From Streptomyces albireticuli (GTDB lineage: Bacteria; Actinomycetota; Actinomycetes; Streptomycetales; Streptomycetaceae), in the NCBI RefSeq assembly GCF_002192455.1, contig NZ_CP021744.1, forward strand, positions 930,001-994,000: DNA of 64,000 nucleotides, read 5' to 3'. The translations under genes were made by a program, and so were the position numbers. Positions within the stretch are counted from its first letter, which is position 1. Each line of letters starts with the position of its first letter. The notes beneath the pieces are model-generated. The model searched no databases and was not told the origin of the DNA. It saw only the letters and a list, made by a program, of their open reading frames with translations. Below are positions 1 through 8,217 of the stretch, one piece after another.

Positions 1-334
1 CGCTGAGGACGGACGCGGCGAGCAGGACGGGCAGGCCGTCGCCGAGGGCGAAGAGGGCGAAGCCGACCGTGCGCAGCGCGCAGCCGGCGATGATCACGCC
101 GCGGGCGCCGAGCCGGTCCGCGGCCGAGCCGCCGAGGATGAACAGGCCCTGCTGGCTGAGGTTGCGGACGCCGAGGACGATGCCGACGACGGCGGCGGAC
201 ATGCCGAGGTCCTGGCCGAGGTGGGTGGCGAGGTAGGGGATGAGCAGGTAGAAGCCGGTGTTGACGCCGAGCTGGTTGACGAGCAGGAGGCGGATCGCGG
301 GCGGGAAGCCGCGTATCTCACGCCATGTCTTCAT
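1..334 (-). CDS. MFS transporter, N-terminal part (runs off the left edge)
   Basis: The first 111 residues of a major facilitator superfamily permease are visible; the 3' part lies beyond the window. A hydrophobic helix with an NQLG element (about residues 19-35) is followed by a second helix and the loop GGSAADRLGARG, the MFS motif-A position between TM2 and TM3 (about residues 73-84). The ATG overlaps the stop of the upstream epimerase gene by 4 nt (ATGA), so it is the fifth translationally coupled gene of the minus-strand operon that begins at 5282. From that context it is probably the exporter or importer of the operon's product. Substrate cannot be told from the sequence. Confidence 0.85.
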   Translation of the reverse strand, partial: MKTWREIRGFPPAIRLLLVNQLGVNTGFYLLIPYLATHLGQDLGMSAAVVGIVLGVRNLSQQGLFILGGSAADRLGARGVIIAGCALRTVGFALFALGDGLPVLLAASVLS

Positions 335-1442
335 GGTGCGGACTCTTCTCGGGCGGGGGACTTGTCCGGGGCGTGGGCCGCCCGCGTGGGCGTCGGAGCG
401 GGCTCGGGTCTCGGGCGTACGCCCAGGCCGGCGCGGTCGCTCGCGCGTACGGTGCCGTCGGTGCCGCCGATGCCCTCCCAGGGGTCGTGGGCGAGGAGGA
501 GGTGGCCGTCGAGGTCGACCCAGCGGGCCCGGTCGGCGAGGTGCACGGCCGGGGCGAGCCCCAGCGAACTGGCCGTCAGGCAGCCGAGCATGAGGGCGGT
601 GCCGCTGCCCCGGAGCGACTCGGCGATGCGCAGGGCGGCGTGGACGCCGCCGCACTTGGCGAGCTTGACGTTGATCCCGTGCACGCGTCCGGCCAGGCGG
701 CGGACGTCCTCGGGGCCGACGGCGTCCTCGTCGGCGATGACGGGCAGCGGGGAGCCCTCGGCGAGCCGGGCCAGGGCCTCGGGGTCGCCGGGGACGGTGG
801 GCTGTTCGACGGCCTCGACGCCGAGTTCGGCGAAGCGCGGCAGGAGTGCGCGCGCCTGACCGGCGCTCCAGGCGCCGTTGGGGTCGAGGAGCAGCGCGGC
901 GTGCGGGGCGGCCTCGCGGACCGCCCGGACGCGGGCGAGGTCGTCCTCGGGTCGGGGGACCCGCCCTTGACCTTGAGGACGGTGAACCCGCTGTCGGCGA
1001 GAGCGCGGGCGCGGAGGGCCGCCTGGACGGGGGACATGATGCCGAGGGTGCGGGCCGTCGGCGCGGCGGGCGGGGCGGTGGTGCCGAGGAGCGCGTGCAC
1101 GGGTGTGCCGGCCCGCTTGCCGACGAGGTCGAGGAGGGCCGCGTCGACGGCGGCGGCGACGCCCGGGGGCGTGCTCGCGGGCAGGAGCCTGCGTTCCCGC
1201 TGGGCGTCGAGGGCGCTCTCGGGCGTGGCGAACCGGCCGAGGACCCGGGCGGCGACGCCGAGCAGCCGCCGTATCGTGGCGGTGTCGAGCCCGTAGTACA
1301 CGCTGGCGACGACCTCGCCGTGACCGCTCAGGCCGCCGTGCTCGACGGACAGCCGGACGGCGTCCCGGGCGTCCATGACGGCCCGTGAGATCCGGAAGGG
1401 TTCGGCGAGCCGCAGCCGGGTGGTGTGCAGGGTGGTCTTCAC
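331..1442 (-). pseudogene. Dipeptide-epimerase-like enolase superfamily protein, frameshifted
   Basis: Two overlapping reading frames together make one enolase-superfamily protein of about 370 residues. The N-terminal frame starts at a GTG overlapping the previous stop (GTGA) and runs through the capping domain to the first catalytic Lys (LKVKGG). The other frame resumes at EDDLARVRAVREA and carries the metal ligands (LLLDPNGAW, VEQPT, IADED) and the second catalytic Lys (NVKLAKCGG). This set of motifs is that of Ala-Glu/dipeptide epimerases and muconate cycloisomerase relatives. The frames are out of register by one missing base between about 949 and 960, in a C/G-rich run (a Pro codon before GAG). 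Everything else is intact and the stop overlaps the next start, so a sequencing error or a very recent lesion is more likely than old decay. Confidence 0.8.
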
Positions 1443-3148
1443 GCGGCACCTCCGGCGGCGGGCGCCGCCCCGTCCGGGCGGGTCCGTGCGTCCGGGACGG
1501 GCTGTACATCCGGGAGGGGTCGCGCCTCCAGGACGGTCCGCGCGTCCGGGACGGTCGGCGCATACGGGTCAGGCCGTAGATCCGGGCCGGGCCGCGTCTC
1601 CCCGACGGGCCACGCATCCGGGCCGGGCCGCGTTTCCAGGCCAGGCCGAGCTTCCGGGCCGGTCCGTGTGTCCGGGCCGGGCAACGCACCCGGGACGGTC
1701 CGCACGTCCGGGACGATCCGCGTCTCCAGTACGGATCGCGTCTCCGGACCGGGCTCTGTCTTCAGGGCGGTCCGTACATCCGGGACCGGCCGTGTCTCCG
1801 GAACGATCCGCGTCTCCAGTACGGGTCGCGTCTCCGGACCGGGCTCTGTCTTCGGGACGGTCCGTACATCCAGGCCGGGCCGTGTCTCCGGAACGATCCG
1901 CGTCTCCCGGACGCTCCGTACATCCGGGCCCGGCCGCGCCTCCGGGACAGCGCAAGCGCCGACCGGAGAGCCGGTCGCGGCGCACCCGGCCGCGACCGGG
2001 CGGCGGTTCAGCGGGTCCACGACCGTCGCGCACCGTGCCCACCCGACCGCTTCCGCCGCCCGGGGGTGGGGGATCTCCACGGGGCGGGTGGCGGCGGTCG
2101 TGAGGTCGAGGCCGTGGGCGGTGGTGAAGTCGTCGTCGAAGAGCGTGCCGAGGTAGCGGTGCGGGCCGTCGGGGAAGACGGTGGCGACGACGGCGCCGGG
2201 GTGCACGCGGGCGGCCCAGGCCGCGACGAGGGCGGCGGCGCCCGTGCTCCAGCCGCCGCTGACGAAGTTCTGCCGGGCCAGGCGCCGGCAGGCGCCCGCC
2301 GCCTCGGCGGGGCCGACCCAGTGGACCTCGTCGAAGGCGTCGTAGGCGACGTTGCGCGGGTGGATGCTGCTGCCGAGGCCGCGCATCAGCCGGGGCCGGG
2401 CGGGCTGGCCGAAGATGGTGGAGCCGGTGGCGTCGACGCCGACGATCCGCAGCCGGGGCCAGTGGCGGCGCAGCGGCCCGGCGATGCCGGCGCTGTGGCC
2501 GCCCGTGCCGACGCTGCACACGAGGACGTCGAGGTGGTCGAGCGCGCCGGCGAGCTCCGCGGCGAGGGAGGCGTAACCGGCCACGTTGTCGGGGTTGTTG
2601 TACTGATCGGGCCAGTACGCGTCCGGGTGCTCCGCCAGCAGCTCGCGCAGCCGTCGCAGCCGGGCCGCCTGCCAGCCGCCCTCGGCGTCCGGCCGGTCGA
2701 CGATGTCGAGGCGGGCGCCGTACGAGCGCAGGAGCTGTCGCATGGCGGGCTCCAGGCCGGTGTCGCCGACGAGGACGACGGGGTGGCCGAGTGCCTGCCC
2801 GGCGAAGGCCAGGCCGACGCCGAGGGTGCCGGAGGTGGACTCGACGACGGGGGCGCCCGGGAGGAGCTCGCCGCGCTCCTCGGCGCCCATGAGCATGGAC
2901 ACGGCGGCGCGGGCCTTCATCCCACCGGCGCCGAGTCCTTCGAGCTTGGCCCAGAAGCCCGGGTGGGGACAGGGGAGGTCAGCGGTGATGCGGGCGAGGG
3001 GCGTGCGGCCGAGGAGGCCGAGGAGTTCGCGGTTGGCGCGCGGGGCCCGGGGAGCCCAGGGGGCGGCGGGCGGGGAGGAGTGGCCGGTGTGCCGGTGCGC
3101 CGGACGGTTCGCGGTGCGGCCCGGCCGGGGGCGCGGGGTACGGCTCAT
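1439..3148 (-). CDS. PLP-dependent cysteine-synthase-family enzyme (SbnA-like) with hexapeptide-repeat tail
   Basis: Fold-type II PLP enzyme of the cysteine synthase/SbnA family. The PLP lysine lies in GGMKARA (K78), a variant substrate loop at ESTSGTLG (103-110) and the phosphate-binding glycine loop at SVGTGGHS (212-219). Family members join an amino-acid acceptor to an activated serine or cysteine derivative; SbnA and the EDDS/aspergillomarasmine-type enzymes do so in metallophore synthesis. The catalytic domain ends near residue 395. Residues 403-558 are 26 hexapeptides of the type ETRPVP/DVRTVP, so the protein is 569 aa rather than about 340-400. The tail is in frame and its stop overlaps the next GTG, so it seems to be translated. 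The ATG overlaps the preceding stop by 4 nt. The product is unknown. Confidence 0.85.
   Translation of the reverse strand: MSRTPRPRPGRTANRPAHRHTGHSSPPAAPWAPRAPRANRELLGLLGRTPLARITADLPCPHPGFWAKLEGLGAGGMKARAAVSMLMGAEERGELLPGAPVVESTSGTLGVGLAFAGQALGHPVVLVGDTGLEPAMRQLLRSYGARLDIVDRPDAEGGWQAARLRRLRELLAEHPDAYWPDQYNNPDNVAGYASLAAELAGALDHLDVLVCSVGTGGHSAGIAGPLRRHWPRLRIVGVDATGSTIFGQPARPRLMRGLGSSIHPRNVAYDAFDEVHWVGPAEAAGACRRLARQNFVSGGWSTGAAALVAAWAARVHPGAVVATVFPDGPHRYLGTLFDDDFTTAHGLDLTTAATRPVEIPHPRAAEAVGWARCATVVDPLNRRPVAAGCAATGSPVGACAVPEARPGPDVRSVRETRIVPETRPGLDVRTVPKTEPGPETRPVLETRIVPETRPVPDVRTALKTEPGPETRSVLETRIVPDVRTVPGALPGPDTRTGPEARPGLETRPGPDAWPVGETRPGPDLRPDPYAPTVPDARTVLEARPLPDVQPVPDARTRPDGAAPAAGGAA
1475..1942 (-). 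repeat. 18-bp coding minisatellite, 26 degenerate units
   Basis: Tandem 18-bp units of the form CGCGTCTCCxGxACGGxx (plus strand) encode [ED][TVA]R-x-[VG]-[PL] hexads at the C-terminus of the PLP enzyme. A higher-order block of about 90 bp (five units, around 1732-1820 and again 1811-1900) is nearly identical, which points to recent duplication. The reading frame is kept through the whole array. Confidence 0.9.
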
Positions 3149-4026
3149 ACGGTGCCTCCCGCGGCGGGCCGCCCGTACGGGCGCGTGGCGCCCCGGCCGG
3201 AGCCGGCTCCGTAGCGGTGGATGACGCCGGGGCCGCCGTCCAGCCAGAAGAAGGGGTACGGTTCCGCGCACACGGCGTCGACGCCGGCGCCGAGCAGTCG
3301 CGGCAGGATCGCGCTGCCGGTCTGGGCGAACATCACCAGTTGCTTGCCGTTCCGGACGGCGTGCTCGCGCAGGGGCTCGAACGTGCCGTTGCCGAGGGTC
3401 ATCCCGGAGGCGAGCACGGCGTCGCAGCCGTCGAGTGCGGCGAGCGCGTCGGTGCGGACGGTCTCGCCCCACTCGGTGGTGCCGCCCTTGAGGTCGCACG
3501 GCACGTAGTCGAGGCCGCGCGCACGCAGCGCCTCCAGCAGGGAGTTGACGACGCCGACGACGAGGACGCGCTGCCCGGGGGCGGCGCGCAGCAGGTCGAC
3601 GACACCGCGCGCCCGTGCCCGGGACTTGTGCAGCGAGCTGCCGGCGGGCAGCGGCCAGGGGTGTGCCCCGTGGTCGGCGGTGTGCGGGGTGACGTGCATC
3701 AGGTAGGCGTCGAGGGCGGCGGTGCGCACGGCCGTGGCGGGGTGCGCGAGGAGGCGGGCTACGGGCGCGCCGGCGCAGTCCTCGACCGTGGTGGGGGGCA
3801 GGGTGCCCGGTTCGACGGCGCAGGAGCCGACCGCCTCGCCGAGGCGGAGGCTGAGCACCTCGTTCCGGTAGCCGCCGCCGCGGCCTTCGTGGCGTACGGC
3901 CTGGGTGGTGGTGAAGGCGACGGAGATCCGCAGGTCTTCGGGCGCGGGCCCGAACCCGCCGTCACGGACGCGCTGTTCGAGATCGGGGAGGGAGGCGGCC
4001 CGGGTGAGCGGGGCGGTGGGGGTCAC
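3145..4026 (-). CDS. DUF364-like Rossmann-fold protein (putative heavy-metal chelation family)
   Basis: 293-aa protein. The first ~130 residues resemble the DUF4213-type N-domain. The second half has a Rossmann-like core with the strand-loop VLVVGVVNSL, CDLKGGTTEWGE and AVLASGMTLGNGTFEPL, ending in PYPFFWLDGG. Pfam describes the DUF364 family as putative heavy-metal chelation. The GTG start overlaps the ATP-grasp stop (GTGA) and the stop overlaps the ATG of the PLP enzyme, so it is locked into the five-gene operon. Its role is not known; it could bind a metal or a metal-binding product, or act as an enzyme. The family assignment is from recalled motif resemblance, not a profile search. Confidence 0.75.
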   Translation of the reverse strand: MTPTAPLTRAASLPDLEQRVRDGGFGPAPEDLRISVAFTTTQAVRHEGRGGGYRNEVLSLRLGEAVGSCAVEPGTLPPTTVEDCAGAPVARLLAHPATAVRTAALDAYLMHVTPHTADHGAHPWPLPAGSSLHKSRARARGVVDLLRAAPGQRVLVVGVVNSLLEALRARGLDYVPCDLKGGTTEWGETVRTDALAALDGCDAVLASGMTLGNGTFEPLREHAVRNGKQLVMFAQTGSAILPRLLGAGVDAVCAEPYPFFWLDGGPGVIHRYGAGSGRGATRPYGRPAAGGTV

Positions 4027-5282
4027 GGGCGCACCGCCGTCCGGGGGCGGAGGCCGGCGAGGAGCCGTTCGACGCGCTCCCGCGCGCCGGGGCCGTCGCG
4101 GTCGGCCGCCATGACGTGGCCGAGGTAGTCGTTGTTGCTGCCGGAGGCCTTGACGGCGGTGCCGGGCTCGGCGAGGCGGGCTTCGAGGACGCCGGGCGCG
4201 CCGGTGAGCGTCTCGGCCCCTTCTATGCGCTCCAGCGTGCCCGTCTCCTCGGGTATGAGGAAGCCGACGGCGGCGCTGCGCACCCCGGTGTCGCGGACGG
4301 CGAGGTCCGGTGTGCGGCCGAGGGCGACGTCCACGCAGGCGGCGGCGAGGTCGACGCCGGTGACGTGGCGGACGAGTTCGGTGATCCGGTTGCCGGCGGG
4401 GCGGGGGTTGACCTCGACGACGCGCGGGCCGTCGGGGGTGAGCTTGATCTCGGTGTGGGCGACGAGCCCGTCGAGGCCGAGCGCGGCGAGCGCGCGTACG
4501 GCGGTGCCGGCGGCGGCCGCCCGCTGCGCCTCGGGGAGGGCGGCGGGGAACATGTGCCCGGTCTCGACGAAGGCGGGGGCGCCGCCCACGCTCTTGTCGG
4601 TGACGCCCACGACCCGCGTGACACCGCCGTACGACACGGTCTCGACGCTGACCTCGGGACCGTGCAGGAGCTCTTCGAGGAGGACCGCGGGCTCGCGCCG
4701 CTGGCCGCGGGCGTTGACGGGGAAGCCGGCGAGCGCCCGGTGGGCGGCGGCGAGCTCCTTCTCGTCGGCGACCTCGCGTACGTACATCCCGGCGCAGAGG
4801 TCGACGGGCTTGAACACGAGCGGGTAGCCGAGGGTGCGGGCGGCCTCGGTGGCGGCGGCCAGGTCCGGGCAGACGGCGTAGCGGGGTCCGGGGACACCGG
4901 CGCGTCCGAGGACGCGGCGGGTGGCGTCCTTGCGGCAGGCGTCGGTGACGGCGGCGGCCTCCGGGCCGGGCAGCCCGAGGGCGGCGGCGAGCCGGGCGAC
5001 GGTGGGGAGGTAGTAGTCGCAGGAGGTGACGACGCCGTCGAAGCGCAGGGTCCGGTGCAGTCGCTCGATGTACGGCAGCAGCGTGGCGAGGTCGTTGGTG
5101 TCGGCGGTGAGGACGTTGCGCGCGCCCAGCAGGGGGTGAGCGGTGCCCTCGGGGGCGGATCGCAGGTAGTGGTGGAGGTCGCGGGTGAGGAAGGTGAATT
5201 CGTGCCCGCCCTCGCGGATCGCCCGGGGCAGCAGTCTGCTCATCGCCCCGACCCAGCTCTCGACCATCAGCAGATGTCCCAC
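4023..5282 (-). CDS. ATP-grasp carboxylate-amine ligase
   Basis: 419-aa ATP-grasp protein and first gene of the coupled operon. A pre-ATP-grasp domain (1-100, with VVTSCDYYLPTVARLA) leads to the ATP-grasp core: LGYPLVFKPVDLCAGMYV (phosphate-binding lysine), PAVLLEELLHGPEVSVE (adenine/hinge) and HTEIKLTPDGPRVVEVNPRPAGNRI, which supplies the acidic and Asn Mg-ATP ligands. This is the layout of L-amino-acid ligases such as BacD or carnosine-synthase relatives. It probably joins an amino acid or dicarboxylate to an amine in the product of this cluster. A GTG start is chosen because AAGGAGAG sits 8 nt upstream; an in-frame ATG five codons later is less well placed. The stop overlaps the next GTG. 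Confidence 0.88.
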   Translation of the reverse strand: MGHLLMVESWVGAMSRLLPRAIREGGHEFTFLTRDLHHYLRSAPEGTAHPLLGARNVLTADTNDLATLLPYIERLHRTLRFDGVVTSCDYYLPTVARLAAALGLPGPEAAAVTDACRKDATRRVLGRAGVPGPRYAVCPDLAAATEAARTLGYPLVFKPVDLCAGMYVREVADEKELAAAHRALAGFPVNARGQRREPAVLLEELLHGPEVSVETVSYGGVTRVVGVTDKSVGGAPAFVETGHMFPAALPEAQRAAAAGTAVRALAALGLDGLVAHTEIKLTPDGPRVVEVNPRPAGNRITELVRHVTGVDLAAACVDVALGRTPDLAVRDTGVRSAAVGFLIPEETGTLERIEGAETLTGAPGVLEARLAEPGTAVKASGSNNDYLGHVMAADRDGPGARERVERLLAGLRPRTAVRP

Positions 5283-5368
5283 AACTCTCCTTTTCCGTGG
5301 CGGTGTCGAGGGGCGCGGGCATGCCGGCGGAGGCCCTCGGGGCGGCTCGGCCCGTCTTGACCGTGCAC

Positions 5369-5396
5369 ACGCTATCGGTAATGGTTGTCATTGTCA
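5369..5396 (-). promoter_or_regulatory. Candidate promoter with overlapping Zur-like operator
   Basis: On the minus strand a TGACAA (-35-like) and TAGCGT (-10-like) hexamer are 16 bp apart, about 80 nt before the ATP-grasp start. The spacer is a local AT-rich island (CAATGACAACCATTACC) with the inverted half-sites AATG/CATT. The 15-mer at 5376-5390 matches 10 of 15 positions of the actinobacterial Zur consensus TGAAAATGATTTTCA. Another metal regulator or chance are possible. Confidence 0.35.
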
Positions 5397-5464
5397 TCTG
5401 CTGTCTCGTCAGCCTCAGCCGTCACACCCCTTACCTCCAGCCCCTCCTCCCGATTGCGAGACCC

Positions 5465-6997
5465 GTGCGCCGCTCGACCCGCCCGAACCCCCCGGCCGGC
5501 CCCCTCACCCGCACCACCGCCGCCTTCTGCTCCCTCCTGGCGGCGACCGCCGCCCTCTCCCCCGCCGCCCCGGCCCATGCGGCCGCGCCGCCCCGATCAC
5601 CTTCCGCGTCGCTGGAGTTCGGCGCCTGCCCCGCCGGGGTGCCCGCCCCGCCCGCGCCCGCCCGCGTCGAGTGCGGATCGCTGAGCGTGCCGCTCGACCG
5701 GAGCCGCCCCGACGGGCCGCGCCTGGACATCGCGGTCTCACGCGTCCGCGCCACCGGCACACCCGCCGAACGCCGCGGCATCCTGCTCGTCAACCCCGGC
5801 GGGCCCGGCGGATCCGGCCTGGCCTACGCCGTGACCAAGCGCGCCAAACTCCCCGAACGGGTACGCCGCGCCTACGACGTCATCGGATTCGACCCACGCG
5901 GCGTCGGCCGCAGCGCCCCGGTCGGCTGCGGCCCGATGGGCGGGCTCTTCGCGGCACCGGCGGCGGACCCCGTGCCCCGGGACCGGGCCGCCGAACGGGC
6001 GCGGGACACGGCGCTGCGCCGCCTCGCCGACGACTGCGCGGCCGGTGCCGGCGCGGCGCTCCCCCACCTGTCGACCGGGGCCACGGCCGAGGACATGGAC
6101 GCGATCCGCGCCGCGCTCGGTGAACCGCGCCTCGGCTTCCTCGGCGTCTCCTACGGCAGTTACCTCGGCGCGGCGTACGCGGCCCGCTTCCCGCACCGTA
6201 CGGGCCGGATGGTCCTGGACAGCGTCGTCGGCCCCACGGACTGGTACGACTTCGACCTCGTCCAGGCGCGGGCCATGCTGCGGCAGCGCGACACCCTGTT
6301 CGGCTGGCTCGCCGCCCACGACGGGCGGTTCGGGCTCGGGAGCGACGCGCGCGAGGTGCGATCCGCGTACGAGCGGGTGCGCGCCGGGCTGGCGGCGCGC
6401 CCGGCCGGCGGCTTCGGCCCGGCGGAGTTCGACCGGGCGGTGTACCGGGCGCTGGGCCGTACGGAGCGGTGGGCGCCGCTCGGCGAGGCCCTGGGCGCGT
6501 ATCTGCGGGACGGCTCGGTCGACGGGCTACGGCCCGCCGCGCCGTTCGACGGCCCCGCATCCCGCAACTACGAGGCCGCGAACCGCGTCGTGAAGTGCGC
6601 GGACGGCCCCGGCCCGAGCCCCGCGCGGGTCACGGCCGGCATCCGGGGGCTGCGGCGGCTCGACCCGCTGCCGGTCCTCACCGGCATCGAGGCGTCGGCC
6701 TGCGCGTACTGGCACCACCGGCCGGCCCACCGCACGGCGCTCGGCTCCCCCGCCGCGCCGCCGGTCCTCCTCGTCGCGTCCGCGCACGATCCGGTCACGC
6801 CCGTCGAGGGCGCGCACCGGCTGCGCCGCGAGCTTCCCGGCTCCCGCCTGGTGACCCTGGAGAACGACTACTCGCACGGCGTCTTCGCGAGCCGGGGCAA
6901 CGGGTGCGTGGACGGGGCGGTGGGGGCGTATCTGGTGGACGGGGCGGTGCCGGAAGGGGATGTGCGGTGCGTGGGGGCGGGGTTGCCGGGGGTCTGA
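5465..6997 (+). CDS. Secreted alpha/beta-hydrolase, tripeptidyl aminopeptidase type
   Basis: 510-aa hydrolase of the TAP/SlpD-SlpE group common in Streptomyces. Removal of N-terminal peptides from secreted proteins is the usual role. A signal peptide (about 1-38, ending PAAPAHA) precedes the oxyanion loop NPGGPGGSG, the nucleophile elbow GVSYGSYLG, the acid in ASAHDPVTP and the histidine in DYSHGVF. The C-terminal TAP domain is present, so length and triad are complete. The GTG at 5465 gives a normal signal peptide; upstream in-frame starts would add an unrelated stretch running over the divergent operon's promoter. No strong ribosome-binding site is visible. The product lies outside the cell or on its surface. 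It is divergent from the ATP-grasp operon with about 180 bp between. Confidence 0.88.
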   Translation: MRRSTRPNPPAGPLTRTTAAFCSLLAATAALSPAAPAHAAAPPRSPSASLEFGACPAGVPAPPAPARVECGSLSVPLDRSRPDGPRLDIAVSRVRATGTPAERRGILLVNPGGPGGSGLAYAVTKRAKLPERVRRAYDVIGFDPRGVGRSAPVGCGPMGGLFAAPAADPVPRDRAAERARDTALRRLADDCAAGAGAALPHLSTGATAEDMDAIRAALGEPRLGFLGVSYGSYLGAAYAARFPHRTGRMVLDSVVGPTDWYDFDLVQARAMLRQRDTLFGWLAAHDGRFGLGSDAREVRSAYERVRAGLAARPAGGFGPAEFDRAVYRALGRTERWAPLGEALGAYLRDGSVDGLRPAAPFDGPASRNYEAANRVVKCADGPGPSPARVTAGIRGLRRLDPLPVLTGIEASACAYWHHRPAHRTALGSPAAPPVLLVASAHDPVTPVEGAHRLRRELPGSRLVTLENDYSHGVFASRGNGCVDGAVGAYLVDGAVPEGDVRCVGAGLPGV

Positions 6998-7063
6998 CGG
7001 GGGTTTCTCCCCGGCCCCGCGCAGCGGCACCCCACCCCGGAAGCGACACCCAGGTCACAAAAA

Positions 7064-7098
7064 GGGGCGGGGCGGACCGGAAAGGTCCGCCCCGCCCC
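7064..7098 (-). terminator. Rho-independent terminator, 15-bp perfect stem
   Basis: GGGGCGGGGCGGACC and its exact complement flank a 5-nt loop. On the minus strand the hairpin is followed by TTTTT (7059-7063), so it ends the esterase transcript from 8217. It can also stop the convergent hydrolase transcript. Confidence 0.85.
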
Positions 7099-7107
7099 GC
7101 GCGTCCG

Positions 7108-8217
7108 TCAGGACGCCGGAATCGGATCCGAGAGCTGTTCGCTGATGAACTGGATCGGCCCCTGCCCCATGCTCGGCACATACGTGGCGGCGTCGTGCTT
7201 CCCGCCCGGTATCTCCTTGACCGTGGTGTGCACCGGACCGTTCCCGAATTCCTTCACGAAGTGCTTGACCCCCTCGATGGTGATGGGGTCCTCCCGCGTG
7301 CCGTACTGGAAGGCGATGTAGACGTCGGGGCCCTTGCGGGCGATCAGGTCCTTCGCCAGCAGCTTGGGGTCGTTCTCGTCCCGCTCCTTGGGGTGGCCCT
7401 TCCACAGCGGGGAGTCCGGGTAGAAGTCCGGGCCGGAGGCGATCGCCGCCTTGAACTTGTCCGGGTGCTTCAGCACGGCCTTCATCCCGGCGAAACCGCC
7501 GGAGGAGGAGCCCATGAACGCCCAGCCGTCCCGCGACTTGATCGTGCGGAAATTGGCCTTCATCAGGTCCGGGACGTCCTCGGTCAGCCAGGTGCCCATC
7601 CTCGGCTGGCCGGGGATGTCGCTGCCGTCCCAGTACGTTCCGTTGTTCTTGGGGTTGAGCACCGGCATGGCCAGCAGGAACGGCTTGCTCTTGCCCTCCG
7701 CGTACCACTTGGAGATGGACGACTGGAGCTTGAGGTTGGTGCCCATCCAGTAGTTGTTCGGGAATCCGGGGCCACCGGGCAGGGCGATCAGGACCGGGAA
7801 GCCGTGGTCCTTGAACTTCGGGTCCTTGTATTCCTTGGGCGCCCAGACCCACACCTTGCCCGTGAATCCGGACTTCTTGCCCTCCAGGGTGGTGACGGCG
7901 ATGTGCGTACCGTCCCCGAGGGTGTCGGCGTTCTTGAAGTCGGCCTGGGGCCCGGTGGGCATGAGGATCTTGGAGTCCGGGGCCGCCGCGCCGTCCGTGC
8001 CGCCCGCCTGGCCGCCGCCCTTGCCGGAGGCCTGGTCCTGGCCGAAGCTGACCGGTTCACCCTTGTCGGAGAACGGGCCGATCTTGAGGTAATTGAGCAC
8101 GCCGGCGGTTATCAGGCCGACCACGGCTATGCACACCACCACGAGCGTCCATCTCTTGGCGCGGCGGGCGCGGATATACCCCTGCGCCTGATAGGTCCCG
8201 TTGCTGGCTTGCGTCAT
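7108..8217 (-). CDS. Membrane-anchored or secreted esterase, antigen-85/esterase-D fold
   Basis: 369-aa alpha/beta-hydrolase of the putative esterase family (PF00756-like). A short cytoplasmic N-terminus precedes one membrane helix or uncleaved signal anchor (about 22-42, WTLVVVCIAVVGLITAGVL) and a Gly/Ala/Ser-rich linker. Features of the catalytic domain are PVLIALPGGPGFPNNYWMG, the nucleophile elbow GSSSGGFAG and a late GGKHDAATY that supplies the His. The enzyme is expected outside the membrane; mycobacterial relatives are mycolyltransferases, and in Streptomyces the substrate is unknown. The ATG follows GGAGC; a GTG one codon upstream (8220) would also work. A strong hairpin terminator follows. 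Confidence 0.85.
   Translation of the reverse strand: MTQASNGTYQAQGYIRARRAKRWTLVVVCIAVVGLITAGVLNYLKIGPFSDKGEPVSFGQDQASGKGGGQAGGTDGAAAPDSKILMPTGPQADFKNADTLGDGTHIAVTTLEGKKSGFTGKVWVWAPKEYKDPKFKDHGFPVLIALPGGPGFPNNYWMGTNLKLQSSISKWYAEGKSKPFLLAMPVLNPKNNGTYWDGSDIPGQPRMGTWLTEDVPDLMKANFRTIKSRDGWAFMGSSSGGFAGMKAVLKHPDKFKAAIASGPDFYPDSPLWKGHPKERDENDPKLLAKDLIARKGPDVYIAFQYGTREDPITIEGVKHFVKEFGNGPVHTTVKEIPGGKHDAATYVPSMGQGPIQFISEQLSDPIPAS

Noticed and set aside
325-1296. Long plus-strand open frame opposite the epimerase gene
   Set aside because: Composition-driven antisense frame with no domain; the minus strand carries clear enolase motifs.
5371-5400. IdeR/DmdR iron box upstream of the ATP-grasp operon
   Set aside because: The sequence lacks the TTAGGTTAGG-type half-sites; a Zur-like reading fits better, though weakly.
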